From an uncultured Prevotellaceae bacterium (GTDB lineage Bacteria > Bacteroidota > Bacteroidia > Bacteroidales > Bacteroidaceae), in NCBI GenBank assembly GCA_900316985.1, contig ONFE01000001.1, positions 1 to 64,000 on the forward strand: DNA of 64,000 nt, written 5' to 3'. Every line of letters starts with the position of its first letter. The first letter of the stretch is position 1. The position numbers and the translations under genes are program-made. This document shows, one piece after another, positions 31,802-41,031 of the stretch. The notes below the pieces were generated by a model. The model saw nothing but the letters and a program-made list of their open reading frames with translations, was not told the origin of the DNA and ran no database searches.

Positions 31802-34800
31802 TTATCCCTTTTTTACCTCTTTATACTGAGAAGGCATCATACCATACATCTCCTTGAAGTACTTGGAGAAATAACGCGGATTGTTGAAACCGACCATATA
31901 GGAAATCTCTGCCACACTGAGTTGACTCTGACGGAGCAATTGTTCAGCTCGACGCAGACGAATGAGACGTATAAACTCCGATGGTGTACTGCCTGTCAAC
32001 ATCAATAACTTCTTGTAAAGATGGACGCGTGACATATTCATTGCTTCACTGAGCGACTCCACCGACAGCTCTGGATTATTGATATTATCCTCCACATAGG
32101 TAGTAGCATCCTGCACCAGTTTTTCGTCAAGGGATGTAATTTCTATCTGTTTCACCTGCGGGTCTAGCCTGGTCTGCTCAAACGTATTTCGCCACTTGAT
32201 AAGATTGGAGATACGAAGATTAAGCAGGTCAAAGTTGAAGGGTTTGGTGATATAATCATCGGCACCACTCTCCATACCCTCAATCTTCTGTTCTGGCGAT
32301 ACGCGTGCCGTCAGCACCACGAACGGGATCTTGGCCGTTTCAAAATTGCCCTTAAGGGCCCTACAAAGTTCCAGGCCATTCATCTCAGGCATCACCACGT
32401 CACTGACGATGGCATCAGGTTTTTGCTCCTCAACCAACTTTAGGGCTTCCTTTCCGTTATATGCCACACGTAAGCGATAGAAGTCACTCATCAACGTGGT
32501 CATATAGTCAATGAATTCACGATTGCTATCCACCAAAAGCACTTCGTATTTACCATTTCCAATGACCTCACCAACAGCCGAGGAAGTCTGAATCCCCGCT
32601 TTGTTGTCATTTTTGATAGTATCTTCGGCAAGATAGGCCGTATCACGGGCAGCCGCCATTTCGCTGGTCTTCAGTTGTGACAAGCTGACATCATGACGTA
32701 CGGGTATCTGAATCGTAAACACTGTACCTTGACCGGCATTATCGTTGACAGAAATCTGACCGTCGTGAAGTTCCACGTAATCCTTTACCATAGAAAGGCC
32801 AAGACCGCTACCGCCATAGGAAGAAACCTCCTGCCCTTCCACTTGATAGAATCGTTCAAAGGCATGCTTCTTGTCTTCATCCGAGATGCCCACACCCGTA
32901 TCCGACACTTTTATCTGCAGAAGATCTTCTGCCTGAGAGGGTTCTGCTGTCTTGGGCATCAACTGAATGGAAACATCTACACGTCCGTCGTCTTTCGTAA
33001 ACTTATAGGCATTGGAAAGGAGGATGTTCATCACTTTTTCAATCTTATCATCATCAAACGACATCACCAACGATTCCAAGGGTGAATAGAACGTGAGATG
33101 AATGTTCTTGTCTTGCATAAGCCTGAACGAACGGCAGATATTGCGAAGGTAATTCACGATGTCACCAGTCACGGGATTAAGTTTAACCTGACTGGCTTCC
33201 AATTTGCGGAAATCAAGCAACTGATTAACAAGCTCTAGCAGCTTGGTTGCATTGCGGTGTACGATGTCGAGTGTATTCCTTTTCTTGGGATTATCTTCCT
33301 TTTTCAGTAACTGACTCAACGGCTGAAGAACCAGCATCAGCGGCGCACGCAGATCATGGCTCACATTGGTGAAGAACTTCATCTTCATCTCATCGAGTTC
33401 CTTCTCCCTTATACGTTCTCGCTCTAACTGCTCCATGCGTAAGCGCTCTTCCTGACGACGCATCGACAAACGGTAAGCATAATATAAGCCTGCAGCTATG
33501 AGCAAAGTATAGACAAGGAATGCCCAAATAGAAAAGTAGAAAGGAGGATTCACCTTTATCTTCAGTGTGCTGACCTCTTTGGAGACACGTCCGTCACGAC
33601 CCACGATACACACTTCGAGTGTATAAGTTCCCGGCGACAGGTTTGTAAACGTCACCTCATTGTGGTTTGGTGGTGTCATCATCCACTTATCGGAAAAACC
33701 TTTCAGACGATAATAGAAACGCTTGCGGGCAGGAACCACGATTGTCGTGGCAGCCAACTGAATAGTGAATGAGTTGTCGCTGGAACGGAGTTCTATTTCA
33801 CGGTTCAAATTAAGGGATTTCTCCAGCACCACATGCCCGTCATACTCCTCTCCCACCGCCAACGGATGGTCAAACAGAATAAGACCACTGAAAACGACTT
33901 CCGACTTAGCCTGAATGGGCTCCTTACGGCCTTCAGGGAAGATGTTCACTCCATCCTGTCCGCCAAAGAGCACATCCCCCCTGTAATTGGTGAAAATGGA
34001 GCAGATATTGAACTTCCGCTCTTGCAGACCGTCAAGATGGTTGTAATTGACAATGGAGAAATCATAATGATTACCTTGACGCGACACTGTCACCTGTGCC
34101 ACGCCCTTATCGGTGGAAACCCAAATATTCCCATGATGGTCTTCAGTAACGGCACAGGCCACCGTTCCACCCAATCCGTCATCAGCCGTCAGTTCATAGA
34201 GTTCATCGTTCAGTTTGTCGAGAATATTGAGACCTGAATTGGTGGCTATCCAAGCCAGCCCCCGAGAATCCTCGTACATTTGGTTAATCTGAGGATTCAG
34301 AAAGAGTTTTCCCGACTTTGTCTTTGTAAAGTTTTCCAGTTTACGAGTGACAGGATCAAGTACGGAGAATCCTTGTGAATGAGCTATCAGGATTTTGCCT
34401 TGTTTGTTCAATGTAACTGAGGACACGAAATCTGACTCAAGATTTGAATGAGCCTTATCATAGGTTTGAAATTCACCAGTCTGAGGATTCAGTATCTGAA
34501 CACCCGAGCCCAACGTGCCGATGACTAAATAGCCTGAGGGAAGTTCCGCCAGCGACCATACACTTTCACCTGCCAATCCGTCCTTACTATGATAAGCTTT
34601 CCACACATCGTCCTTATAGCGCGTCAGTCCTCCGTTAAAACTGCCAAACCACAAAGAGCCGTCCTTCGTCCGTCTGACAGAAACTATCACATCCGTGGTG
34701 AGATGGGTCTGTTCTCGTTTAAAATACTGGCGGCTTCCAGTCAACGGATTATAGCTTATTACACCCTGATCATTGGTTCCGAGCCACCAGTTGCCATCAG

Positions 34801-35914
34801 CATCCTCCGTAATGGCATTCACGTCACCGAGCTCTTTATATTCAAATATCGAAAGGAAATCCCAAGAATAGGCCGCCCCATTTTTGTATGTGCCAATCCA
34901 CAGTGCGCCGTTGTGGTCCATCATCAGGGTATTCAGGGTGTTTTCAGGCAACGATGTGGGATTATTTTTGTCGCTCTTGAACGTCTGGAATTCCTTCGTC
35001 TTCCAGTTGAGCAGCATCAAACCGTCATGGTCGGTGGCAATCCAGAGACGGTCATGTGTATCTTCCTGGATATCGCGTACGAGAATATGGTCTTCAGATG
35101 ATTCAACCCCTATAGCTTTCAACCACTGCGGAACTGTATCGAACCATTTCTTAAGACTCGGAGAATAAATCTTCGTCATTCCAGCAACTGTAACCCAGTA
35201 GTTATTCCGGCTGTCAATTTGAAGAGTATAGGTATGTCCTTTTGGTGAATGATGGTCAGGGAAATAAGTGTTAATCCATAAAGGTTTCCGCTGATGTCCA
35301 TCCAAACGCACCATAGTGCCGTCATCGTAAATCAGCACCACCGTTCCCCGAGTCTCTGTGATTCCCGTCACCATTCCATTGGGAATATCACCCTTCACGC
35401 GTCCCATTTTGAAGAGGAAGGGCTTGTGTGTCTTGGCGTCGAAATAATAGCATCCCTTACCAACCACCACGCTCCAGATATTCTTATGTGAATCAATGAA
35501 CACGCGGTTTGGCAGACCATGCATCCCCATCTTATTCATCCACTCCTCAGGTGAGCGGTCAAATTTCTCCGTTTCAGGATTATAGACACAGTATCCTAAA
35601 GATGTGTGAATCCAAAGAAAACCGTTCTGATCCTCATGAATCTCATCCACACCGTCGTCAAGAAGCGACTCAGGATCGGAGGTACGCGAATGAAAAGTCT
35701 TGAAACGATAGCCGTCAAAGCGCTCCAGTCCCGAAGTCGTACCAAACCAGATAAATCCCTGTCGGTCGCGAAACATGCAATGAATACATGCGTTCGACAT
35801 CTCACCATTTGACTGCACCTTCCTGAATTCATAGCTCACCTCTGCATGGAGGTCCAAGCAAAGGAAAACGGCAACAACAAATACAAACCTTTTCAGGAAC
35901 AAAAGGTGCTTCAT
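31802..35914 (-). CDS. Hybrid two-component system regulator (full length)
   Basis: The 1,370-residue protein has a signal peptide, two seven-bladed periplasmic beta-propellers (repeats such as RQGFIWFGTTSGLERFDG), a Y_Y_Y domain, a membrane helix (FYFSIWAFLVYTLLIAAGLY), histidine kinase (NVSHDLRAPLM with the phospho-His; DTGVGIS), receiver (IVSDVVMPEMNG with the phospho-Asp) and an AraC-type HTH over the last 100 residues. It most likely senses an oligosaccharide and activates the operons on both sides of it. It is intact, unlike the related regulator at 9661-13653. Confidence 0.95.
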   Translation of the reverse strand: MKHLLFLKRFVFVVAVFLCLDLHAEVSYEFRKVQSNGEMSNACIHCMFRDRQGFIWFGTTSGLERFDGYRFKTFHSRTSDPESLLDDGVDEIHEDQNGFLWIHTSLGYCVYNPETEKFDRSPEEWMNKMGMHGLPNRVFIDSHKNIWSVVVGKGCYYFDAKTHKPFLFKMGRVKGDIPNGMVTGITETRGTVVLIYDDGTMVRLDGHQRKPLWINTYFPDHHSPKGHTYTLQIDSRNNYWVTVAGMTKIYSPSLKKWFDTVPQWLKAIGVESSEDHILVRDIQEDTHDRLWIATDHDGLMLLNWKTKEFQTFKSDKNNPTSLPENTLNTLMMDHNGALWIGTYKNGAAYSWDFLSIFEYKELGDVNAITEDADGNWWLGTNDQGVISYNPLTGSRQYFKREQTHLTTDVIVSVRRTKDGSLWFGSFNGGLTRYKDDVWKAYHSKDGLAGESVWSLAELPSGYLVIGTLGSGVQILNPQTGEFQTYDKAHSNLESDFVSSVTLNKQGKILIAHSQGFSVLDPVTRKLENFTKTKSGKLFLNPQINQMYEDSRGLAWIATNSGLNILDKLNDELYELTADDGLGGTVACAVTEDHHGNIWVSTDKGVAQVTVSRQGNHYDFSIVNYNHLDGLQERKFNICSIFTNYRGDVLFGGQDGVNIFPEGRKEPIQAKSEVVFSGLILFDHPLAVGEEYDGHVVLEKSLNLNREIELRSSDNSFTIQLAATTIVVPARKRFYYRLKGFSDKWMMTPPNHNEVTFTNLSPGTYTLEVCIVGRDGRVSKEVSTLKIKVNPPFYFSIWAFLVYTLLIAAGLYYAYRLSMRRQEERLRMEQLERERIREKELDEMKMKFFTNVSHDLRAPLMLVLQPLSQLLKKEDNPKKRNTLDIVHRNATKLLELVNQLLDFRKLEASQVKLNPVTGDIVNYLRNICRSFRLMQDKNIHLTFYSPLESLVMSFDDDKIEKVMNILLSNAYKFTKDDGRVDVSIQLMPKTAEPSQAEDLLQIKVSDTGVGISDEDKKHAFERFYQVEGQEVSSYGGSGLGLSMVKDYVELHDGQISVNDNAGQGTVFTIQIPVRHDVSLSQLKTSEMAAARDTAYLAEDTIKNDNKAGIQTSSAVGEVIGNGKYEVLLVDSNREFIDYMTTLMSDFYRLRVAYNGKEALKLVEEQKPDAIVSDVVMPEMNGLELCRALKGNFETAKIPFVVLTARVSPEQKIEGMESGADDYITKPFNFDLLNLRISNLIKWRNTFEQTRLDPQVKQIEITSLDEKLVQDATTYVEDNINNPELSVESLSEAMNMSRVHLYKKLLMLTGSTPSEFIRLIRLRRAEQLLRQSQLSVAEISYMVGFNNPRYFSKYFKEMYGMMPSQYKEVKKG

Positions 35915-35939
35915 ATATATAACAGTAAAGATGACGTTG

Positions 35940-35947
35940 CAAATATA
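35940..35947 (-). promoter_or_regulatory. Bacteroidota -7 promoter box (TATATTTG)
   Basis: The minus strand reads TATATTTG 25 bp upstream of the regulator ATG. Probable promoter of the hybrid two-component gene. Confidence 0.55.
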
Positions 35948-36024
35948 ATAAGTTAAGATGAAAAAAACAATTTTTTTGCTACCTTTGTTTCATATTTTTT
36001 ATATTCCTAAAAAGGTAGGCAATA

Positions 36025-36065
36025 AAAAGCCCTTTCCCACATTAAAGGGAAAGAGCTTTTTAAAA
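36025..36065 (-). terminator. Terminator after the SusC-SusD-SGBP-GH5 operon
   Basis: Stem CTTTCCC/GGGAAAG (36032-36038 with 36047-36053) extended by AAAAAGC/GCTTTTT pairing. T-runs follow on either strand. It lies about 20 bp past the GH5 stop and ends the operon. Confidence 0.75.
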
Positions 36066-36082
36066 CCGTTTACGCTACAAGC

Positions 36083-37537
36083 TTATTGACCCATCAGCAC
36101 CTTGACGATGTCGGCATCTTCCCAAACAAGGGTCTTTCGGTCAATAAGACCCATCCACCACAAACCGACTGTACCATTAGCCTTGAACTTCTCTGCCATA
36201 TACTTGGCATACTTCACGCGCTCTGCCGGATCTTTCTTGCCGTCGATAGCGCCGAACTCACCGAAGAAGGCGGGAATACCAAGGTTGCCAGCACATGTCA
36301 TAACGCGATTGAACACATCGTCAATCTCCTTAGTGCAACTGTCATCGAAGATTAAAATGCTCCATTCACCGTTGTCGTTGCAGAAGTTGTACGGATCATA
36401 GCTGTGCACAGACATCATGATATGGTTGGAGTGCTTGTCTTGAGGAACCACCATCTCATCGAGGACCACCTGCGTGTTGCTAGCAGAATAAGGGTTGATG
36501 ATAAGGTTGCGATACTCGTTGTTGCCACCCGTGGCACGCACAGCATCTACGAAATCCTGATGATACTTGCGGATGGCTTCATAAGCCCCATCTCCTGCAG
36601 ATGGTTGTTTCCAACCATCATTGGTATTTGTATACAAGATTTCATTAAAGCTCTCGAAAAGCAGATGGTCTCCGTAATCGCGGAAGGTGTTGGCTATCTG
36701 CGTCCATAACTTCTTGTAAATAGCTGAAGCTGTGGGATAAACATCCATATTGGCGATGAGCCATGCTGTTCCGCTGGCACCAGTATCATGCATAACATTG
36801 ACGATACAGTAACAACCTGCATCGAGCACCATATCTACCACTTCCTTGACACGAGCCATCCAAGCGGCATCCACGTTGCCTTCAGCATCCATGTGGGGCC
36901 CCCATGTTACGGGCACACGGATGACCTTGAAACCGCGGTCAGCAATGGCTCCAATGATCTCTGGCGTGGTCTGAGGCTGTCCCCAACCTTGTTCCCAATC
37001 TGTAGGCGACTTTGTGGTAGGATCCCACCAATCACCTACGGGCCACGAGTCGAGTGTATTACCTAGGTTGTAGCCCAAAGTAAAGTTCTCAAGTGTGGCA
37101 AATGAACTTGGGAAAGTATCACCTGGATCGGTGCCCGTACCGTTCTGATTCAACGTGATGGTACGGGTCTGCGTTCCACTTTTGAAGGTGAGCACGGCTG
37201 TCCGGGCGTCGCCCTCGTTCTTGTTAACGTTCAACTTCAGATAGGAGTTTCGGTCGAAATAACCGTAACCAGCATGGTTGCTCACATCGGCCCAGTCGCC
37301 GTCAACTTCAGCAGTCCAGTCACCATCACAGTCCACGCCGAGGATGATACTGGAGGCACCCATACTGAACTGTATGGCATCGCCCACTGCTTCACCGTTG
37401 CGCAGAACGTTAAGTTTCGTGGCCGGTCCTTCAGTACGTCCTGTGTAGCTTTCCTTGTTCTCCACATCAGAACAGCTATACAGCGACAGGACAGCAAAAA
37501 ACAGGAAAACGCTATAACATACATTCTTTATTTTCAT
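36083..37537 (-). CDS. BACON-GH5_4 endo-xyloglucanase-like lipoprotein
   Basis: The 484-residue protein has a lipobox (LYSC-SD, Cys22), a BACON domain at about 40-135 (GDWTAEVDGDWADVS, RTAVLTFKSG, RTITLNQNG), and a GH5 barrel from about 150. Catalytic residues are Glu299 in FESFNEI and Glu427 in FFGEFGAI. This arrangement matches BoGH5A, the surface endo-xyloglucanase of Bacteroides ovatus, which makes the first cut in the polymer outside the cell. The last gene of the SusC-SusD-SGBP operon, 21 bp after the SGBP gene. Confidence 0.92.
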   Translation of the reverse strand: MKIKNVCYSVFLFFAVLSLYSCSDVENKESYTGRTEGPATKLNVLRNGEAVGDAIQFSMGASSIILGVDCDGDWTAEVDGDWADVSNHAGYGYFDRNSYLKLNVNKNEGDARTAVLTFKSGTQTRTITLNQNGTGTDPGDTFPSSFATLENFTLGYNLGNTLDSWPVGDWWDPTTKSPTDWEQGWGQPQTTPEIIGAIADRGFKVIRVPVTWGPHMDAEGNVDAAWMARVKEVVDMVLDAGCYCIVNVMHDTGASGTAWLIANMDVYPTASAIYKKLWTQIANTFRDYGDHLLFESFNEILYTNTNDGWKQPSAGDGAYEAIRKYHQDFVDAVRATGGNNEYRNLIINPYSASNTQVVLDEMVVPQDKHSNHIMMSVHSYDPYNFCNDNGEWSILIFDDSCTKEIDDVFNRVMTCAGNLGIPAFFGEFGAIDGKKDPAERVKYAKYMAEKFKANGTVGLWWMGLIDRKTLVWEDADIVKVLMGQ

Positions 37538-37558
37538 ATCTTTTATGCTTGATGGTTA

Positions 37559-39181
37559 TTATTTCTTGGGGATGTAGATGATGCGGCAGTTGTCAAACTT
37601 CACATCAACTTTTCCACGAGTAGTACTCTGATTAATGCTCTGGAATCGGAACTGGTTGAGACCTATGGTCTTGATCTCGGAATATTTCAATCCCTGATAG
37701 CAAGCAAACTTGCTCAGCGGTAGCACATGGCGATACCATTTGCCTGTAGGAGCCTGATTATTGATGTCACCAAGGACAGGATTTTCAAGCAAAGCTATCT
37801 GTTCTTCATAATTCTCCCATCCGATATGATTATCGTATTGGTTCTCTGCATCTCCGATCGGCTGGAACATATAACGGATGTAACCGAAGAAAGAGCCATT
37901 GTTGTAATCAGAATTGCTCAGCACATTGACAGCAAAATACACTTCGTCAGCGGTGGCATCACCGGGTATATTGTCAGACAACGGGAAGGAGTTGCCACTC
38001 CAGTCTTTGCGGAAGTATACCATTACACCCCACCATTGCTGACCTTCTTCGGGCACATTGAAATAAGCATACACTCCATCACTAGTTCCGCTATCGACAA
38101 AAGTAGCATTGGGTCCCCAACCGTTGTCGGTGGCATCACCATCGAAAGTGGTCAGGATGGTGGAATGGTCATAGAAACGGTCGACGCTGACCTCACCACC
38201 AGGTGTAGCCACGGTAAGTGTGGTTGCGCTAACCTCACTGGGTTTCTTGGAGAAGTCAAAGTAGATGGTATCCTCTGACTCAGCCACGCGAAATTCGTCA
38301 GGCGACAAGGTTACATCACCGTATTTCACACTTGACACATCGACGAATTCTCGCCCTGTGATAACCAGTGTCTCACCGATTTGAGGCATATCGTTCGATA
38401 TAGAGAGGATGACAGGAGCACCCGGTGTCTTGAAATAAGGAATGTAGGCAGTTCCACCTGCCGTCACGATGACCAATGTACCCTCAGTAAAAGGAAGTTC
38501 AGGATGGGTGAAGCTCAATTGCGATTGAGTTTCGTATGCATTAGTCATGGCATTGAGGTTGCGTTCTTTCCGAACAGTTTTCATGTCGGTGATGGCTACA
38601 TGCGTTCCACCAATCTCCTCTCGGCCCTTTAAAGCAGCTATCTCTTCCGAAGTCAGATTGGTGAAATACGCCTCCTCTATATCGGTAAGGTTTAAGCCGT
38701 AGACATTGATAATGTCACCTGTCTCGCGCGGATATTTGGCAGCAATACGCTGAAGTGACGGATAACCAGCACTGATCTTGAAAGCATAGGTGCAAGTGCC
38801 GTGGGTTGTCTCGATACGTATCTCATCCTTCAAGTCGCTATTGAAGGCGGTGAGTTTGAAACCGTTCTTCTCTGAGGGAACATTGACAATGACGCTATGG
38901 TCGGTATTCATATTAGGGTTGAAGTACACCTCTTGGTCGTTGATATACACCTTCATCACATTGCTTAGATTGTGGCCGATAATGGCGATAACCTGTCCAG
39001 GTGAGGCCTTGGTGAAGAGGCTGTCGGCGGCAGCGGGATCGCAGGAGCGCACGCCCGTAATCTCAGGTGTACCACCACCAGACGAATTGCTGTCGCTGCA
39101 GGAGGTGAACAGTATTTGTGGTACGATGAACAGTGCTACCATGAGCAGGCTTCCACTGATTCTCTTTATCATTGTAGTCAT
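37559..39181 (-). CDS. IPT-domain surface glycan-binding lipoprotein (SGBP-B-like)
   Basis: The 540-residue lipoprotein (FTSC-SDSNSSGGG lipobox) holds tandem IPT/TIG immunoglobulin-like domains (VIAIIGHNLSNVMKVYINDQ, DIINVYGLNLTDIEEAYF, TLVITGREFVDVSSVKYGD) and a C-terminal carbohydrate-binding domain rich in Trp (WGVMVYFRKDW, WYRHVLPLSKF). It resembles the B-type surface glycan-binding protein of xyloglucan loci: it holds polymer at the cell surface for the endo-enzyme and the SusCD gate. Start at 39181, with ATG 39172 also possible. It lies between susD and the BACON-GH5 gene. Confidence 0.88.
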   Translation of the reverse strand: MTTMIKRISGSLLMVALFIVPQILFTSCSDSNSSGGGTPEITGVRSCDPAAADSLFTKASPGQVIAIIGHNLSNVMKVYINDQEVYFNPNMNTDHSVIVNVPSEKNGFKLTAFNSDLKDEIRIETTHGTCTYAFKISAGYPSLQRIAAKYPRETGDIINVYGLNLTDIEEAYFTNLTSEEIAALKGREEIGGTHVAITDMKTVRKERNLNAMTNAYETQSQLSFTHPELPFTEGTLVIVTAGGTAYIPYFKTPGAPVILSISNDMPQIGETLVITGREFVDVSSVKYGDVTLSPDEFRVAESEDTIYFDFSKKPSEVSATTLTVATPGGEVSVDRFYDHSTILTTFDGDATDNGWGPNATFVDSGTSDGVYAYFNVPEEGQQWWGVMVYFRKDWSGNSFPLSDNIPGDATADEVYFAVNVLSNSDYNNGSFFGYIRYMFQPIGDAENQYDNHIGWENYEEQIALLENPVLGDINNQAPTGKWYRHVLPLSKFACYQGLKYSEIKTIGLNQFRFQSINQSTTRGKVDVKFDNCRIIYIPKK

Positions 39182-39204
39182 AACTATAGTTTTTTGTAAC
39201 GTTA

Positions 39205-41019
39205 TTATTCTCCAAAATCATAGTCGGTTGCAGGCGATGTATAATCCACTGCCGGTGCATTGAAGTTGCTGTTCTGAATGACATCGGCCTCGGGATAAGG
39301 CATGAAGATATTGGCCTCGGATAGTACGATGGGCTGATAGTCGGATCCCTTGGCAGCTGCCAACGCATCCACGTCGTAAGTATATCCTTCGGCTTTAGTC
39401 TGTACGGTCGTATTGTCATCATTGGATACCGTCTTACGGTCGTTCCATAGGCAGTGCCCCTCATCATCGTTGAAATACCAGTTGTTGGAACCTGGGAAGA
39501 TACAGCGGTAAGAAAGGGTCTTATCTGCATTGAGCACCACATCGCCCGAGTTGAGCATGAACGCTCGATGCTGCTTGTGGTTGAAGAAGTTAAGCATGGT
39601 TTGCGGTTTCCAACGATACCATGTTACCATCTCGTACCAGTTGCAGTACTCCAGGCAGAACTCGATACGACGCTCACGGATGAGGTCGTCAAAGGAAAAC
39701 GAGGTCTTCGGTTCCAGTTTGGCACGGATACGGGTGGCATTGAAGGCGGCAAGTGCTTCGGCATCGGAAGTTGACTCGTTGTTGCCCAGAAGCGCCTCAG
39801 CCTTCATCAGATAGACATCTGCCAGACGGAGTATATAGGTATTGAGCGGCGAAGCCTGTTGTGCCAAATGACCGTCGCAGTCGGCTTTCGTACCTACTAC
39901 ACCTTTTTTGGCCTGTGCCCAATTCGCAGTATAGGTGTAGCCCCCCTTTTCAGTCCATATATAGCTGTAATAACGACCTGGTGTGAAGAAATTGCCACGC
40001 AGGCGGAAGGAGTCTTTTGGTTCCTCGTTGTAATAGTCGAGCATGTCAACGGAGGCATGCAGCGAGCCACCCCATACATTTACATCACACACGTCGCTCC
40101 ATGCGAGGTCACTGATGAGATTGTTGTTAGCGGAATACTCACCGAGCAAGGGATCAGCCCAACGCATGGCCAGCAGTGTCTCCTCATTATCATTGTACTG
40201 GGGACGGAAAAGATTCTCATAGTCATCTAGCAACTTGTATTGTCCGCAATTGATAACCTCGTCGCAGAGACTTACCACTTTCTTTAGTGTTGCCTCGTCG
40301 CGCATACCATCCTTGTTGCTTCCACCATCCTGCCACCCACTTTGTGCCAACAAAGCCTTGGCCAGTAGAGCCTTGGCAACATAGCGTGAAGGGTGGTAGT
40401 TGGAACCCCTCTCGGGCAACAGTTCTGCGGCGCGCTCGAAGTCACGTATGATGAACTTCAACACACTGCTTTCTTTGCAAAGGGGACGAACGGGATTTTT
40501 AATAGCATCATCGTTGTCCTCAAAAAGAATCACCTCGCCCCATCCACGTAACAGGTAGAAATAGGCACAACCACGCATGATCATAGCTTCACCTTTTGCT
40601 TGGTTGACTACGTTCTCGCTCACATTTGCGTTTTTGGCAGCTTCGTATTTGTCGAGATCGTTGATAAGTTGGTTCGACATGGTGACCACCATATAGAGTG
40701 AAGACCACGCATTCACCAGGTCGGATGTCAGTCCTGTGATGGTGAAACGGGCGTATTCACCCGAGAGATAAGGACTCCACGCATCATTGGCACGGAAGGA
40801 GCCGATGCCAAGGATAGCACGCTCGTTGTAACCATGCCAGGCATAATTGTACAAGGGCTCAATAGCCTTGATAATGGCTTCGTCACTTGTATAGTAGGTA
40901 TCGGCGGTATAGTTGTTGGTAGGAATACGGTCCAGGAATTCGTCGCTGCAACTGGTGGAAAACAGTATGCAGAACGATGCCAAGGCCAACGCCACCTTAT
41001 TATATTTGATATATTTCAT
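39205..41019 (-). CDS. susD: SusD-family nutrient-binding outer-membrane lipoprotein
   Basis: I take ATG 41019 (MKYIKYNKVALALASFC), giving 604 residues; the frame to 41031 begins with TTG. The lipobox is FSTSC followed by SDEFLDRIPTNNY, typical of SusD proteins. The SusD/RagB helical TPR scaffold appears in the repeats ALLAKALLAQSG and LRLADVYLMKAEALLG, with the C-terminal domain LIRERRIEFCLE. It covers the SusC channel and presents oligosaccharide to it. It lies directly downstream of the susC gene with 12 bp between. Confidence 0.97.
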   Translation of the reverse strand: MKYIKYNKVALALASFCILFSTSCSDEFLDRIPTNNYTADTYYTSDEAIIKAIEPLYNYAWHGYNERAILGIGSFRANDAWSPYLSGEYARFTITGLTSDLVNAWSSLYMVVTMSNQLINDLDKYEAAKNANVSENVVNQAKGEAMIMRGCAYFYLLRGWGEVILFEDNDDAIKNPVRPLCKESSVLKFIIRDFERAAELLPERGSNYHPSRYVAKALLAKALLAQSGWQDGGSNKDGMRDEATLKKVVSLCDEVINCGQYKLLDDYENLFRPQYNDNEETLLAMRWADPLLGEYSANNNLISDLAWSDVCDVNVWGGSLHASVDMLDYYNEEPKDSFRLRGNFFTPGRYYSYIWTEKGGYTYTANWAQAKKGVVGTKADCDGHLAQQASPLNTYILRLADVYLMKAEALLGNNESTSDAEALAAFNATRIRAKLEPKTSFSFDDLIRERRIEFCLEYCNWYEMVTWYRWKPQTMLNFFNHKQHRAFMLNSGDVVLNADKTLSYRCIFPGSNNWYFNDDEGHCLWNDRKTVSNDDNTTVQTKAEGYTYDVDALAAAKGSDYQPIVLSEANIFMPYPEADVIQNSNFNAPAVDYTSPATDYDFGE

Positions 41020-41031
41020 GATTGTATTCAA